This document shows positions 36,307 to 45,111 of a stretch of 64,000 bases of DNA, one piece after another. Each line of letters begins with the position of its first letter. Position 1 is the stretch's first letter. The position numbers and the translations under genes are program-made. The notes under the pieces were generated by a model. The model saw nothing but the letters and a program-made list of their open reading frames with translations, was not told the origin of the DNA and made no database searches. The DNA comes from an uncultured Pontibacter sp. (lineage in GTDB: Bacteria; Bacteroidota; Bacteroidia; Cytophagales; Hymenobacteraceae): NCBI RefSeq assembly GCF_947495565.1, contig NZ_CANLZM010000010.1:124001-188000 (forward strand), read 5' to 3'.

Positions 36307-36361
36307 TAGTATGAGCCAGGCACATGGTGGTTTCTGTGGAATCATAAAGCACAACAAATCT

Positions 36362-37747
36362 ATGGAAGAGCAAAATCTGGGGCGCATACTTGTTATTGAC
36401 GACAACGAAGATGTGCTGTTCTCAGCAAAAATGCTGTTAAAGAAGCACGCCCGGGAAGTGGTGATGGAGAAGAATCCGAAGAAGATTCCGTTTCTGATGA
36501 ACAACGAGGATTTTGACCTTATCCTGCTCGATATGAATTTTAGCCAGGATATTACAAGCGGGCAGGAAGGTTTTTACTGGCTCAACGAGATTTTAAAGTA
36601 TGATCCATCGGCTGTAGTGGTGATGATTACAGCATTTGGGGATGTAGAGATGGCAGTTAAAGCACTGAAAGAAGGAGCAACTGATTTCGTGCTGAAACCC
36701 TGGCAAAATGAAAAACTGGTTGCAACGCTGTCTGCAGCCGCTAAGCTGCGCAATTCTTATAAAGAAGTCAGCCAACTGAAAGAAGCAAACCGCACACTCA
36801 ATACGCAACTCAATACAGGCAAAGATATTATCCAGGGTGAGAGCAAAGCCATGCGCCAGCTGTTCTCCATTATAGATAAGGTTGCTGTTACTGATGCTGA
36901 CATACTTTTGTTGGGTGAGAACGGGACTGGCAAAGAAGTAATTGCGCGCACCATTCATGGGCGCTCCTCCCGCGCCGATAAAGTTTTTGTAACCGTAGAT
37001 ATGGGAGCCATCACAGAATCCCTGTTTGAAAGCGAGCTTTTCGGGCATAAGAAAGGCGCTTTTACTGATGCCAAAGAAGACCGGGTTGGCAGAATTGAAG
37101 CAGCTAACGGCGGAACACTATTCCTGGATGAAATCGGTAACCTATCACCAGCCATGCAGGCCAAATTACTTACAGTTTTGCAGCGGCGCGAGATTATACG
37201 GGTAGGCACCAACAAACCGGTGCCGGTAAATGTGCGGTTGATCTGCGCCACTAACATGCCTTTAAAAGAGATGGTGCAGCGAGGAGAGTTTCGCCAGGAT
37301 TTGCTGTACCGCATCAATACGGTTGAGCTGCAACTGCCGCCCCTGCGGCTTCGCCTTGATGATATCCCGCTGTTTACCGAACACTTCCTGCAGGTTTATG
37401 CCCAGAAGTATAAGCAGCCTGTAAAACGTTTGGGAGATACTGGTTTGGCACGGCTGAGGCGCTACAGCTGGCCCGGTAACGTACGCGAATTGCAACATGC
37501 CCTGGAGCGTGCGTCTATCATGAGCGACAACCGTGAGCTGCAGGAAGAGGACTTTTTCTTTTTGGCCGAAGAGGAATCTGCGCCTTTCCCGGCTGTTAAG
37601 GCACAAACCCTGGATCTGGACGATCTGGAGCGCGAGGCGGTGCAGCAGGCGCTGCAGAAACATGAAGGGAACATATCTAAAGCAGCCAAAGAGCTTGGCC
37701 TGAGCCGGGGCGCACTCTACAGAAGACTGGAAAAGTATGAGCTTTAG
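36362..37747 (+). CDS. NtrC-family sigma-54-dependent response regulator
   Basis: The 461-residue protein has a receiver domain (residues 8-125; acidic pair Asp13-Asp14, phospho-acceptor Asp57 in LILLDMNFS), an AAA+ sigma-54-activating domain (about 145-385; Walker A GENGTGKEVIAR, Walker B GGTLFLDEIGN) and a Fis-type helix-turn-helix (GNISKAAKELGLSRGALYRRL). The sigma-54 contact loop reads GAFTDA instead of GAFTGA, a variant seen in related regulators. I choose the ATG at 36362: receiver homology starts there, and the upstream ATG at 36311 would add a Gly/His/Lys segment and lie before the predicted transcript start. The histidine kinase gene overlaps its 3' end by 11 bp. Confidence 0.93.
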   Translation: MEEQNLGRILVIDDNEDVLFSAKMLLKKHAREVVMEKNPKKIPFLMNNEDFDLILLDMNFSQDITSGQEGFYWLNEILKYDPSAVVVMITAFGDVEMAVKALKEGATDFVLKPWQNEKLVATLSAAAKLRNSYKEVSQLKEANRTLNTQLNTGKDIIQGESKAMRQLFSIIDKVAVTDADILLLGENGTGKEVIARTIHGRSSRADKVFVTVDMGAITESLFESELFGHKKGAFTDAKEDRVGRIEAANGGTLFLDEIGNLSPAMQAKLLTVLQRREIIRVGTNKPVPVNVRLICATNMPLKEMVQRGEFRQDLLYRINTVELQLPPLRLRLDDIPLFTEHFLQVYAQKYKQPVKRLGDTGLARLRRYSWPGNVRELQHALERASIMSDNRELQEEDFFFLAEEESAPFPAVKAQTLDLDDLEREAVQQALQKHEGNISKAAKELGLSRGALYRRLEKYEL

Positions 37748-39092
37748 GCATCATAAACTTCAGCTTTTGCTGCGCTTGCTGGTGCTGGCGGCTTCTGTCT
37801 TTGCGTTTGCTAAGATTGAGTTCAGCCAGGAGTACCGTGGCACCTTGCTAGGGTTGGGCATTTTTATACTGGTACAAGTATGGCTGCTGGTGCGCTATCT
37901 GGAGCACACGTCCAGGCTTTTTCTCCGTTTCCTGAACTCCATCAAGTATGATGATTTTACAGAGCAGTTTCTCTCGAAGGGTGAGGGTAAAACACAAATT
38001 GAGCTGGCGCAGCGGCTAAACGATGTAATGTCGAAATTTCGGCAGGTGCGAGCAGAGAAAGAGGCGCATCTGCAGTATTTTGAGGTGATCGTGCAGCACA
38101 TTGGCATCGGCATCATCACTTTTAAGCCTGATGGAAGTATACTTTTAATGAACAACGCCGCCAAAAAACTGCTACAGGTAGGCCATATCCAAAAAGTGCA
38201 GCAGCTGCAGCAGGTTAGTCCCGAGCTGGCCTTGGGGCTGCAGCAACTGCAGAGTGGCGACAAGCAGTTAGTGCCAGTAAGGCAGGGGGGCGAGCAGGCT
38301 AACTTAGCGGTGCATGTAATTGAGCTTTCGCTGCTGGGGGATAGAGTGCGCCTGGCTTCGCTGCAAAACATTCAGCGGGAGCTGGAGGAGCAGGAGATGG
38401 AGGCCTGGGGGAAACTGATCCGGGTGCTGACGCACGAAATCATGAACTCGGTTACGCCTATTTCCTCGCTTTCGGCCAGTGCTTCTGAAGAGATTCATAC
38501 TTACACGGATACAGAGGCAGAGGAAATCACCCTGCTGCGCGAGGAGCTACAGGATGTGGGGCAGTGCCTACAAACTATCAGCCGGCGCTCCCAAGGACTC
38601 ATACGCTTCGTAAATGAATTCCGCAGCCTGGCCGCCGTATCAGTGCCTAAAATTAGCCGCTTTGAGGTTGGCGAGCTGCTGCAGGAGATACAGTTGCTCA
38701 TGCGCGAACAGCTGGCTAAACAGCATGTGCAGCTGGTGGTGCAGTCTCCCCGTGATAACATGCTGCTCTCAGCGGATAGGAGTATGATAGAGCAGGTGCT
38801 GATAAACCTGGTGAAAAATGCCGCAGAGGCTGCCCACGATCAGCAGGACGGGCAGGTAGTTCTAAAGGCGTCTTTGGATGAGCGTAGCCGCGTCTGCATT
38901 TCTATTTCAGATAACGGACCGGGTATGACCGAAGAAGCTATGTCTAAAATATTCATCCCTTTTTACTCCACTAAAAGCACCGGTTCGGGTATTGGGCTGA
39001 GCCTCTCCCGCCAAATGATGCGGTTGCACAAAGGCACCATTTCAGTTAACTCAGCCGTAGACCAAGGCACCACTTTTGCCCTGCGGTTTTAA
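37737..39092 (+). CDS. Sensor histidine kinase, NtrB/NtrY-like
   Basis: The 451-residue inner-membrane kinase has two N-terminal membrane helices close together (about residues 7-24 and 35-52), so there is almost no periplasmic sensor. Next come a PAS-like domain (about 110-205, VIVQHIGIGIITFKPDGSILLMN), the phospho-accepting His233 in VLTHEIMNSVTPISSL, and an HATPase domain with NLVKNAAEAA, DNGPGMTEEAMSKIF and GSGIGLSLSRQMM. It is translationally coupled to the NtrC-type regulator (11-bp overlap), which is its obvious partner. With little outside the membrane, it may sense membrane or cytosolic signals, for example a state of the divergent ABC permease. Confidence 0.93.
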   Translation: MSFRHHKLQLLLRLLVLAASVFAFAKIEFSQEYRGTLLGLGIFILVQVWLLVRYLEHTSRLFLRFLNSIKYDDFTEQFLSKGEGKTQIELAQRLNDVMSKFRQVRAEKEAHLQYFEVIVQHIGIGIITFKPDGSILLMNNAAKKLLQVGHIQKVQQLQQVSPELALGLQQLQSGDKQLVPVRQGGEQANLAVHVIELSLLGDRVRLASLQNIQRELEEQEMEAWGKLIRVLTHEIMNSVTPISSLSASASEEIHTYTDTEAEEITLLREELQDVGQCLQTISRRSQGLIRFVNEFRSLAAVSVPKISRFEVGELLQEIQLLMREQLAKQHVQLVVQSPRDNMLLSADRSMIEQVLINLVKNAAEAAHDQQDGQVVLKASLDERSRVCISISDNGPGMTEEAMSKIFIPFYSTKSTGSGIGLSLSRQMMRLHKGTISVNSAVDQGTTFALRF

Positions 39093-39167
39093 CCTGGAGG
39101 CCTGGCGGACTTTCGTAACCTTTCTGCGGCCGCCCCATATACTATAGCATCCATTTAAACCCACCTC

Positions 39168-39611
39168 ATGAGCTTACAAGAAAAAGAAGGATTTGTAACA
39201 GTAAGTGCCGATAGCAATGCCCCAATGGTAGCCAACATTAGCGCAGGCATAGACACCATGACCATCGATGAATCTGGCATAGCGGAGGGCGTTAAGTCCG
39301 GCGCTGACCCTTACGACTATATTTTGGCGGCCCTCGGCTCCTGCACTGTCATTACACTGCATATGTATGCGCAACGCAAAGGCTGGCCATTGGAGCGTGC
39401 GGAAGTAAGCCTGCGGCATGAGCGTATACATGCTAATGACTGCCAGCAATGCGAGGAAAAGGAAGCCAAACTTACCCATGTTACCAAACACCTGCGCCTT
39501 ACCGGCGATCTTACAGAAGAACAACGCAAGCGCCTTAAGCTGATTTCAGGAAAATGCCCGGTGCAGAAAACTTTAATGTCAGGCATTTCCGTTGAGACAA
39601 AACTTCTCTAA
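39168..39611 (+). CDS. OsmC/Ohr-family peroxiredoxin-like protein
   Basis: The 147-residue protein has the two conserved redox cysteines of the OsmC family: one in ALGSCTVITLHMYAQRKGW (about Cys64) and one in SGKCPVQKTL (about Cys133). Family members reduce organic hydroperoxides. The DPYDYILAALGSC start of the central helix is typical of the YhfA-like branch, which often lacks a proven activity. Two extra cysteines in ANDCQQCEEKEAK are unusual and might form a metal site. Single gene, about 75 bp after the kinase gene. Confidence 0.88.
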   Translation: MSLQEKEGFVTVSADSNAPMVANISAGIDTMTIDESGIAEGVKSGADPYDYILAALGSCTVITLHMYAQRKGWPLERAEVSLRHERIHANDCQQCEEKEAKLTHVTKHLRLTGDLTEEQRKRLKLISGKCPVQKTLMSGISVETKLL

Positions 39612-39736
39612 AGTATAATCCCGAAAGTATAAAACGCGGAGAAGTAAACGCCAATAAATACTTCTTATACTTTTTACCTATATTCGTTCTGATAACCATA
39701 AGGCCTTGCCTGCAGGTAAAGCCAGAATGAACCATC

Positions 39737-41050
39737 ATGCATAAAAGATCAATTAGAACATACTTGTTAGCGGCTGTATTGGCAGTTGGTGCGGTAGCCT
39801 GCGTGCCGATAGAGCAGCAGGTGCAGAGCAGTAACACCGCGCAGGCGCAGCTGCTGTACGAGGATTATGTGTATGACGAAAGTGTACAGTCGGTGCAGGC
39901 TTATGTAGCCACGGGTTTTGAGGAGGAGGTGCTGGAGCCGCCTGTTGTGCCAATCAGCCAAGCGCAGCCTATGGTGCTGGAGTTTGACCGCTTAAATGCC
40001 ACGCCAAACCGGTTAGTTGCTAAATTAATTCACTGCGATGCACACTGGAGACCCTCCACACTCAACGATTCCCAATTCTTAAGTGGCTTTAATGAATTTT
40101 TCATCACGGATGCGCAGAATTCTGTAAACACCCGCGTGCCTTATGTGCATTACCAGTTTCAGGTGCCACGTGTAAAGCTCAGCGGAAATTACCTGCTGGT
40201 AGTGCAGGAGGAGGGCGGCAGCCTGCTTCTGACGCAGCGCTTCATGGTGTACCAGGAGTTAGTGACGGTGGCAGCCAAACTAGGGGCACCGCTTGGTCCG
40301 CAGGGCCGTGAGACAAGGCAGCCAGTTGAGTTCAATGTGTTTTATGCGGATTATGAGCTCGTAAACCCCGCTGCCGAAGTAAAAGCGGTTATGCGGCAAA
40401 ACTTCAGGTGGGATAATGCAAAAAGACTGACTCGCCCCACTTATGTACAGGATGCACAGCGACGCCTGGAGTATGTTTTTTTTGAACCTAATGAGATTTT
40501 TAAAGGGCTCAGTGAATTCCGCGCTTTCGATACCCGCAGCTTAAACTACAAAGGGATCGGGGTTGATGAAATAGACCTACAGCAAAACCCGGCAGTAGTA
40601 TACCTGCATACCGACAAAAGCCGCAGTGGCCTGGCCTACAGTCAGGATCCGGATGTGAACGGCAAGCGTATTTTCGGTAACAGACAGTACGGCAACGGCG
40701 ACGTGAACGGAGATTATACCTGGGTTGATTTTGAGCTGCAGGTGTCGGAGAAAGTGCCGGGGGAAGTATACCTGCAAGGTGAGCTTACCAACTGGCGACC
40801 GACTGCAGATGCTAAACTTACCTTTGATCCGGAGCGACAGGCTTATACAGGGCGAATGTTGCTGAAGCAGGGCTACTATAATTACTATTATACTTTAAAG
40901 TCAGGATCTGCCACGCCAGATGACAGCTATTTTGAAGGCAGCCATTTCGAAACCGGAAACACCTACGATATACTTATCTACTACCGCCCACCAGGTTCCC
41001 GCGCCGATCTCCTGATTGGATATGATCAGCTATTCTTTAACAGGAAATAA
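39737..41050 (+). CDS. DUF5103 lipoprotein, type IX secretion plug-like
   Basis: The 437-residue protein has a lipoprotein-type signal (residues 1-22, ending GAVAC). Its sequence matches DUF5103, the family that includes the Plug protein which closes the periplasmic side of the SprA translocon in the type IX secretion system. Motifs seen are LIHCDAHWRPSTLNDSQFLSGFNE, the central VKAVMRQNFRWDNAKR, and the C-terminal GEVYLQGELTNWRP domain (an immunoglobulin/CBM-like fold). Most family members begin with a Sec signal; the Cys here suggests lipid anchoring. Its presence implies the organism has a type IX secretion system, though no other component is in the window. It ends in a strong bidirectional hairpin. 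Confidence 0.87.
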   Translation: MHKRSIRTYLLAAVLAVGAVACVPIEQQVQSSNTAQAQLLYEDYVYDESVQSVQAYVATGFEEEVLEPPVVPISQAQPMVLEFDRLNATPNRLVAKLIHCDAHWRPSTLNDSQFLSGFNEFFITDAQNSVNTRVPYVHYQFQVPRVKLSGNYLLVVQEEGGSLLLTQRFMVYQELVTVAAKLGAPLGPQGRETRQPVEFNVFYADYELVNPAAEVKAVMRQNFRWDNAKRLTRPTYVQDAQRRLEYVFFEPNEIFKGLSEFRAFDTRSLNYKGIGVDEIDLQQNPAVVYLHTDKSRSGLAYSQDPDVNGKRIFGNRQYGNGDVNGDYTWVDFELQVSEKVPGEVYLQGELTNWRPTADAKLTFDPERQAYTGRMLLKQGYYNYYYTLKSGSATPDDSYFEGSHFETGNTYDILIYYRPPGSRADLLIGYDQLFFNRK

Positions 41051-41166
41051 CCGATTTAACTTAGATTATTGGTTGTGAAGTGCTCAAACTTCCTGTTTCT
41101 AATCAAACAGAAATTCTTTTCCACGGAATGGTTAAAGTGGAAGGTTTCTGATAAATCATTATTATA

Positions 41167-41223
41167 CATACTAAAAAGCCAAAGCCCCTGCTCACTAAGC
41201 AGGGGCTTTGGCTTTTTAGTATG
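41167..41223. terminator. Bidirectional terminator hairpin
   Basis: Perfect 26-bp stem (41167-41192 and 41198-41223, arm beginning CATACTAAAAAGCC) with a 5-nt loop between the convergent DUF5103 and esterase genes. Confidence 0.94.
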
Positions 41224-41235
41224 TGCAGAGATTAA

Positions 41236-42420
41236 TTACTTGTTAAACGATTTCTTCAGCTCATCAACGGCCATTTGCTGTGCCTCTTTGGCCTGAGGCA
41301 GTACGGTTGCCATCCCAAAGAACTCATGCGTAACGCCATCATATACTTTTGTCTCAACGGGTATGCCTGCATCTTTAAGCTTATCTGCTAACATCTGGCC
41401 TTCCGTCATCAGAGGGTCTAGCTGCGCATTAATGATAGTGGCCGGAGGCAGGTTCTTGAGGTTAGGGGCAGACACCAGAGAGATCATTGGGTTTTGCGCA
41501 TCCGCAGGCTTAGCTAAGTATTTATCAAAAAACCATTGCATGCCAGCCTTGCTTAATGGTTTAGCCTCCGCATACTTGTTATAAGATTCTGTGTTAAAGT
41601 CATGCCCTGCAATAGGATAAACCAGAAGTTGGTGCACAGGCATCTTCGTGTTGTTATCACGGGCCATCATACTTACAGCAGCTGCCAGGTTTCCGCCGGC
41701 ACTTTCGCCTGCTACGGCAACTTTATCCGGGTTAATTTTAAGGGACTGTGCATTATCTATAACCCATTTATAAGCGGCAAAAGAATCGTTGTGCGCTGTC
41801 GGGAACTTATGCTCAGGAGCTTGGCGGTACGCTACCGAGACAACTACAGCCCCTGTTTTCTCTGCCAATGCGCGCGCTGAGGCGTGATAGGTATCTATGC
41901 CGGCAATCACCCAACCGCCACCGTGGTAGTAAACGATTCCCGGATTGGAGCTGCCGCTGTTTTGAGGTGTATAAACTCGTACATGAATGTTGCCTCCGTC
42001 TACAGGCACAGATTGGCCAGTGGTATCCACCTGCATTGGGGGTTGCGGTATATTATTTTTTTTGACTACAGCCATTGCTGCATCTGCTGGCGTAGGGGCT
42101 TTACGTGCCTGCTCAGCCGATAATTCCGATAGTGGCGGTCCGCTTTGCAGGCTATCCAAGGCCTCTAAAACAACCTGCATCTGGTTCGTGATTTCAGGTG
42201 CCCAGGCTGGTTTTGGTTTTGCAGGTGTAAGATTGGCTACTATAGCGTCTGTGTCCTGAGTTTCCATACTTGCCTCAGCAGCTGTTGCTTCTGTTGCCTG
42301 CTCATTCGTAGTATCTGATGCACATGCTACTGCTCCAAGCAATAATCCTGTTGCTAACGGAATTTTTAACCACCGTGCATCCAAGACCTGTCTTAGATTT
42401 CTGTTCCAGTTTGTTTTCAT
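41236..42420 (-). CDS. Family IV (HSL-like) esterase lipoprotein
   Basis: The 394-residue alpha/beta hydrolase belongs to the hormone-sensitive-lipase group. The oxyanion motif is YYHGGGWVIAG, the nucleophile Ser is in VAGESAGGNLAAA, the acid is Asp in NAQLDPLMTEG, and the His is in DGVTHEFFGM. The first 35 residues look like a lipoprotein signal (LATGLLLGAVAC), so it should act outside the cytoplasm on short-chain esters. Between the signal and the catalytic domain is a 90-residue Ala/Thr-rich linker. I use the ATG at 42420; a TTG two codons earlier is in frame. The true substrate is unknown. Confidence 0.9.
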   Translation of the reverse strand: MKTNWNRNLRQVLDARWLKIPLATGLLLGAVACASDTTNEQATEATAAEASMETQDTDAIVANLTPAKPKPAWAPEITNQMQVVLEALDSLQSGPPLSELSAEQARKAPTPADAAMAVVKKNNIPQPPMQVDTTGQSVPVDGGNIHVRVYTPQNSGSSNPGIVYYHGGGWVIAGIDTYHASARALAEKTGAVVVSVAYRQAPEHKFPTAHNDSFAAYKWVIDNAQSLKINPDKVAVAGESAGGNLAAAVSMMARDNNTKMPVHQLLVYPIAGHDFNTESYNKYAEAKPLSKAGMQWFFDKYLAKPADAQNPMISLVSAPNLKNLPPATIINAQLDPLMTEGQMLADKLKDAGIPVETKVYDGVTHEFFGMATVLPQAKEAQQMAVDELKKSFNK

Positions 42421-42906
42421 AGTCAAATTGTTTAGTTACATGTCTGTACATACGAACTAAATCACAAACTGTATTTTGAAGTTAAGGCAGAACTTTAAAA
42501 TGATTGAGTTTAATTAACTATCAAGCGGCAATTTAATATGCTTTAATAACCTCAGAAAAGTATGAGCAGAGCGGAAATTTGGCAGGCAAAGAAATTCCCA
42601 TGCAAAGCTGACTGTGTCTACACTACGGGCAAGAAGTGTGCTTTCTGATTTAGGGTTGCCCCTCCGCTATGATGCCGACTTGTCTGCTATAATTTCATAA
42701 ACGAAATAAAGCACTGAGCCTATTAGCATGATAGAAGCCATTGATTTTGGTGTCATACTTTTAAAAGATTAGAGGTTAAAACAGATTCTGGAAAGATTTC
42801 ACAAACCTATATATCTTTGAACATCGCTAAGTGCGCTAATGTTTGATTATTGAGGCGTTAACCCTTTAGCTGGGGTGAAGGGCTGGTTTTGCATAGTTTA
42901 TAAAAA
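42421..42906. other. Intergenic region with one possible small ORF
   Basis: The region upstream of the esterase gene holds its promoter and no conserved long ORF. It contains an AAGTATG near 42557 and the 29-residue minus-strand ORF at 42667-42756 described separately. The hairpin at 42907-42937 belongs to the end of ychF. Confidence 0.5.
42667..42756 (-). CDS. Possible 29-residue single-helix membrane peptide
   Basis: ATG at 42756 to TAG at 42667 encodes a peptide starting MTPKSMASIMLIGSVLYFVY and ending DKSAS. It has one hydrophobic helix (about residues 6-22) after a Lys and before acidic and basic residues, which is the layout of small stress-related membrane peptides. There is no Shine-Dalgarno, as for most genes here, and no homology is known to me. 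It lies in a 541-bp gap. It may be a chance ORF. Confidence 0.3.
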   Translation of the reverse strand: MTPKSMASIMLIGSVLYFVYEIIADKSAS

Positions 42907-42937
42907 AAGCCGCCTTAGCTAAGTGCTAAGGCGGCTT
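42907..42937. terminator. Terminator hairpin after ychF
   Basis: Stem AAGCCGCCTTAGC (42907-42919) with GCTAAGGCGGCTT (42925-42937), 5-nt loop, with an A tract on the left (a T tract on the minus strand), just past the ychF stop codon. Confidence 0.92.
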
Positions 42938-42961
42938 CTATAGTAGTAGATAAGCTTTTGG

Positions 42962-44059
42962 TTACACGTTAAAGCGGAAGTGCATAATGTCTCCGTCCTG
43001 CACCACATATTCTTTACCTTCTACAGCCATTTTACCGGCTTCCTTAATCTTTGCTTCTGTCTTGTACTCCTTGTAATCCTGTAGTTTGATTACCTCGGCA
43101 CGAATAAAGCCTTTCTCAAAATCCGTGTGAATAACGCCGGCAGCCTGAGGTGCTTTCCAACCTTTCTCAATTGTCCAGGCGCGTACTTCTTTCACGCCGG
43201 CAGTAAAGTATGTAATTAAGTTTAACAGGTCATAAGAGGCACGGATCAGTTTGTTCAGGCCAGACTCTTTCAAGCCATACTCTGACAGGAACATTTCTTT
43301 TTCTTCCGGGTCAGTCAGCTCGGCAATCTGCGCTTCGATAGAGGCGGAGATAAGCACAACCTGGGCATTTTCATCTTTCACGTGCTCACGCAGTGTTTCA
43401 GAAAACTGATTGCCGTCAATCATAGAATTCTCGTCTACGTTGGCAGCATATATTACTGGCTTGGCGGTCAGCAGTTTCAGGTCTTCTACGGCTTCCAGGT
43501 CATCTTCCGTCACATCAAGGCTGCGGGCGTTTAAGCCGGCCTCCAGATGCGCTTTATACTTCTCCAGGCTTGCCATTTCTTTCTTGGCTTTCGCATCCCC
43601 TGACTTGGCAGAGCGAACAACCTTCAGAATCTTCTTGTCAATAGACTCCAGGTCTTTCAGCTGCAGCTCCGTGTCTATGATTTCCTTGTCGGCAATAGGG
43701 TTTACTTTTCCATCCACGTGCACGATGTTCTCATCTTCAAAGCAACGCACCACATGTATAATGGCATCTACCTCACGGATGTTAGCCAGGAATTTATTGC
43801 CGAGTCCTTCGCCCTTGCTGGCGCCTTTCACTAAACCTGCAATGTCTACAAATTCAATTACTGTTGGCAGCACACGCTCCGGGTGCACCAGATCTTCCAG
43901 CACCTGCAGGCGCTCATCAGGCACTGTAATAACACCCACGTTTGGCTCGATGGTGCAGAAAGGATAGTTGGCAGACTCTGCCTTGGCATTAGAAATAGCG
44001 TTGAACAGGGTAGACTTGCCAACATTTGGCAGGCCCACAATACCGCATCGTAGTCCCAT
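42962..44059 (-). CDS. ychF: Redox-regulated ATPase YchF (Obg-like)
   Basis: The 365-residue P-loop NTPase has G1 GLPNVGKSTLFNAIS (residues 9-23), G3 DIAGLVKGASKGEGLGNKFL, and a G4 region YAANVDE instead of NKxD, which gives YchF its preference for ATP. The C-terminal TGS domain ends in EYVVQDGDIMHFRFNV, the family's conserved tail. It binds the 50S subunit or 70S ribosome and is linked to oxidative-stress control and leaderless translation. Single gene with its own terminator. Confidence 0.97.
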   Translation of the reverse strand: MGLRCGIVGLPNVGKSTLFNAISNAKAESANYPFCTIEPNVGVITVPDERLQVLEDLVHPERVLPTVIEFVDIAGLVKGASKGEGLGNKFLANIREVDAIIHVVRCFEDENIVHVDGKVNPIADKEIIDTELQLKDLESIDKKILKVVRSAKSGDAKAKKEMASLEKYKAHLEAGLNARSLDVTEDDLEAVEDLKLLTAKPVIYAANVDENSMIDGNQFSETLREHVKDENAQVVLISASIEAQIAELTDPEEKEMFLSEYGLKESGLNKLIRASYDLLNLITYFTAGVKEVRAWTIEKGWKAPQAAGVIHTDFEKGFIRAEVIKLQDYKEYKTEAKIKEAGKMAVEGKEYVVQDGDIMHFRFNV

Positions 44060-44161
44060 TTATACTTTAGTTATTATTTTCAGGGCGCAAATATACAATA
44101 TTTTAGCCAGCTATGCGCGCCTTTGTCCCTGAATTAAAGGAAGTAGGGCAGGAGGTAACGC

Positions 44162-44204
44162 TAAACGATAAAGCCCACAGCGGTGCCGTGGGCTTTATCG
44201 TTTA
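44162..44204. terminator. Terminator hairpin after the DUF3276 gene
   Basis: Perfect 17-bp stem (44162-44178 and 44188-44204; TAAACGATAAAGCCCAC) with a 9-nt loop. It ends the minus-strand DUF3276 transcript. Confidence 0.88.
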
Positions 44205-44226
44205 ACTTATATGAAAAAGTGGTGCG

Positions 44227-44559
44227 TTATTCCCACTTCAGTTCTTCATCAAAAGGGGCTTCTTCTCCTTGTATCACTGGGTTCTCCAGTGCAGCGAGTG
44301 CCTCTTCTGTCAAGAGTTCGGATTTAACGTGGTCAATTGTTCCCTGAAGCGCATCCAAGAATTTCACGAAGTCCTCTTTGTAAAGGAAGATCTTATGTTT
44401 CTCGTACGAGAAGCTGTCGTCTTTAAATTTGCGCTTACTCTCCGTGATAGTCACGTAAAAGTCGTTAGACCGAGTTGACTTTACATCAAAGAAATACGTT
44501 CTCTTCCCGGCTCTTACTCTCTGGGAATAAATTTCTGCTTTTTCGTTGTTCTCTTCCAC
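44227..44559 (-). CDS. DUF3276 / PurA-like nucleic-acid-binding protein
   Basis: The 110-residue protein is a single PUR-domain protein: IYSQRVRAGKRTYFFDVKS (residues 9-27), FYVTITESKRKF and KIFLYKEDFVKFLDAL. PUR proteins bind single-stranded DNA and RNA; the Borrelia homologue BpuR is the best-studied bacterial one. The family is nearly universal in Bacteroidota. The start is a GTG at 44559: an in-frame stop lies three codons upstream and no early ATG exists. The tail is acidic (GEEAPFDEELKWE). It is divergent from the RlpA gene. Confidence 0.92.
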   Translation of the reverse strand: MEENNEKAEIYSQRVRAGKRTYFFDVKSTRSNDFYVTITESKRKFKDDSFSYEKHKIFLYKEDFVKFLDALQGTIDHVKSELLTEEALAALENPVIQGEEAPFDEELKWE

Positions 44560-44640
44560 CGTTATTTAGACGTTAAATTCAACCTTGAGAACCTAAAAGT
44601 AATATATACTTCTGATATATAAAAGTTTTGTAATTTAAAA

Positions 44641-44670
44641 TTCGCCTAAATAATTTTAATTCTATATTTG
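44641..44670 (+). promoter_or_regulatory. Bacteroidota-type promoter of the RlpA-DUF58 operon
   Basis: A perfect TATATTTG (-7, 44663-44670) with TTCG, one mismatch from TTTG, 18 bp upstream (44641-44644). The implied transcript starts near 44677, 18 nt before the ATG. Confidence 0.55.
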
Positions 44671-44694
44671 TAGCCGGACCAACCATGTAATACT

Positions 44695-45105
44695 ATGAAT
44701 ATGTGTTCAGTAGTATTGATTTCTCTGCTTTCGTTCTTTTCGGTAACCGCCGAATACACTGCAACTGGCAAAGCCTCTTTTTACGCAGACCGCTTGCAGG
44801 GCCACAGAACAGCCAGCGGAGAGAAGTATGATAAATTACAGTTTACGGCCGCTCACGCTTCGCTTCCCTTCAACACCAAAGTACAGGTTACCAACCTGAA
44901 AAACGGAAAAACAGTAATAGTGCGCATCAACGACCGCATGGCCTCCAGCCGCCACCGCGTTATAGATGTTTCCAGAGCTGCTGCCAAAGAACTGGATATG
45001 GTGCGCGACGGAACAGCCACAGTGAGCCTCGCGCTAGTATCAGAGGAGGAGGCACAACAAGAAGCCCCATTTGCCGTTTCAAACTCAGAAGCCACACCAA
45101 AGTAG
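44695..45105 (+). CDS. RlpA-like double-psi beta-barrel protein
   Basis: The 136-residue secreted protein has a Sec signal (residues 1-18) and a double-psi beta-barrel domain of the RlpA type (about 22-115): [43 protein letters not shown] and [23 protein letters not shown]. The catalytic Asp of lytic transglycosylase RlpA (IND) is kept; in Pseudomonas RlpA it cuts glycan strands without stem peptides. The SPOR domain of larger RlpA proteins is missing, so it would not be drawn to septa by denuded glycan. It is 6 bp before the DUF58 gene. Confidence 0.88.
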   Translation: MNMCSVVLISLLSFFSVTAEYTATGKASFYADRLQGHRTASGEKYDKLQFTAAHASLPFNTKVQVTNLKNGKTVIVRINDRMASSRHRVIDVSRAAAKELDMVRDGTATVSLALVSEEEAQQEAPFAVSNSEATPK

Positions 45106-45111
45106 TAACCT

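Noticed and set aside
36311-36361. Upstream ATG as start of the NtrC-type regulator
   Set aside because: The extension is unlike any receiver domain, and the predicted sigma-54 transcript would start after this codon.
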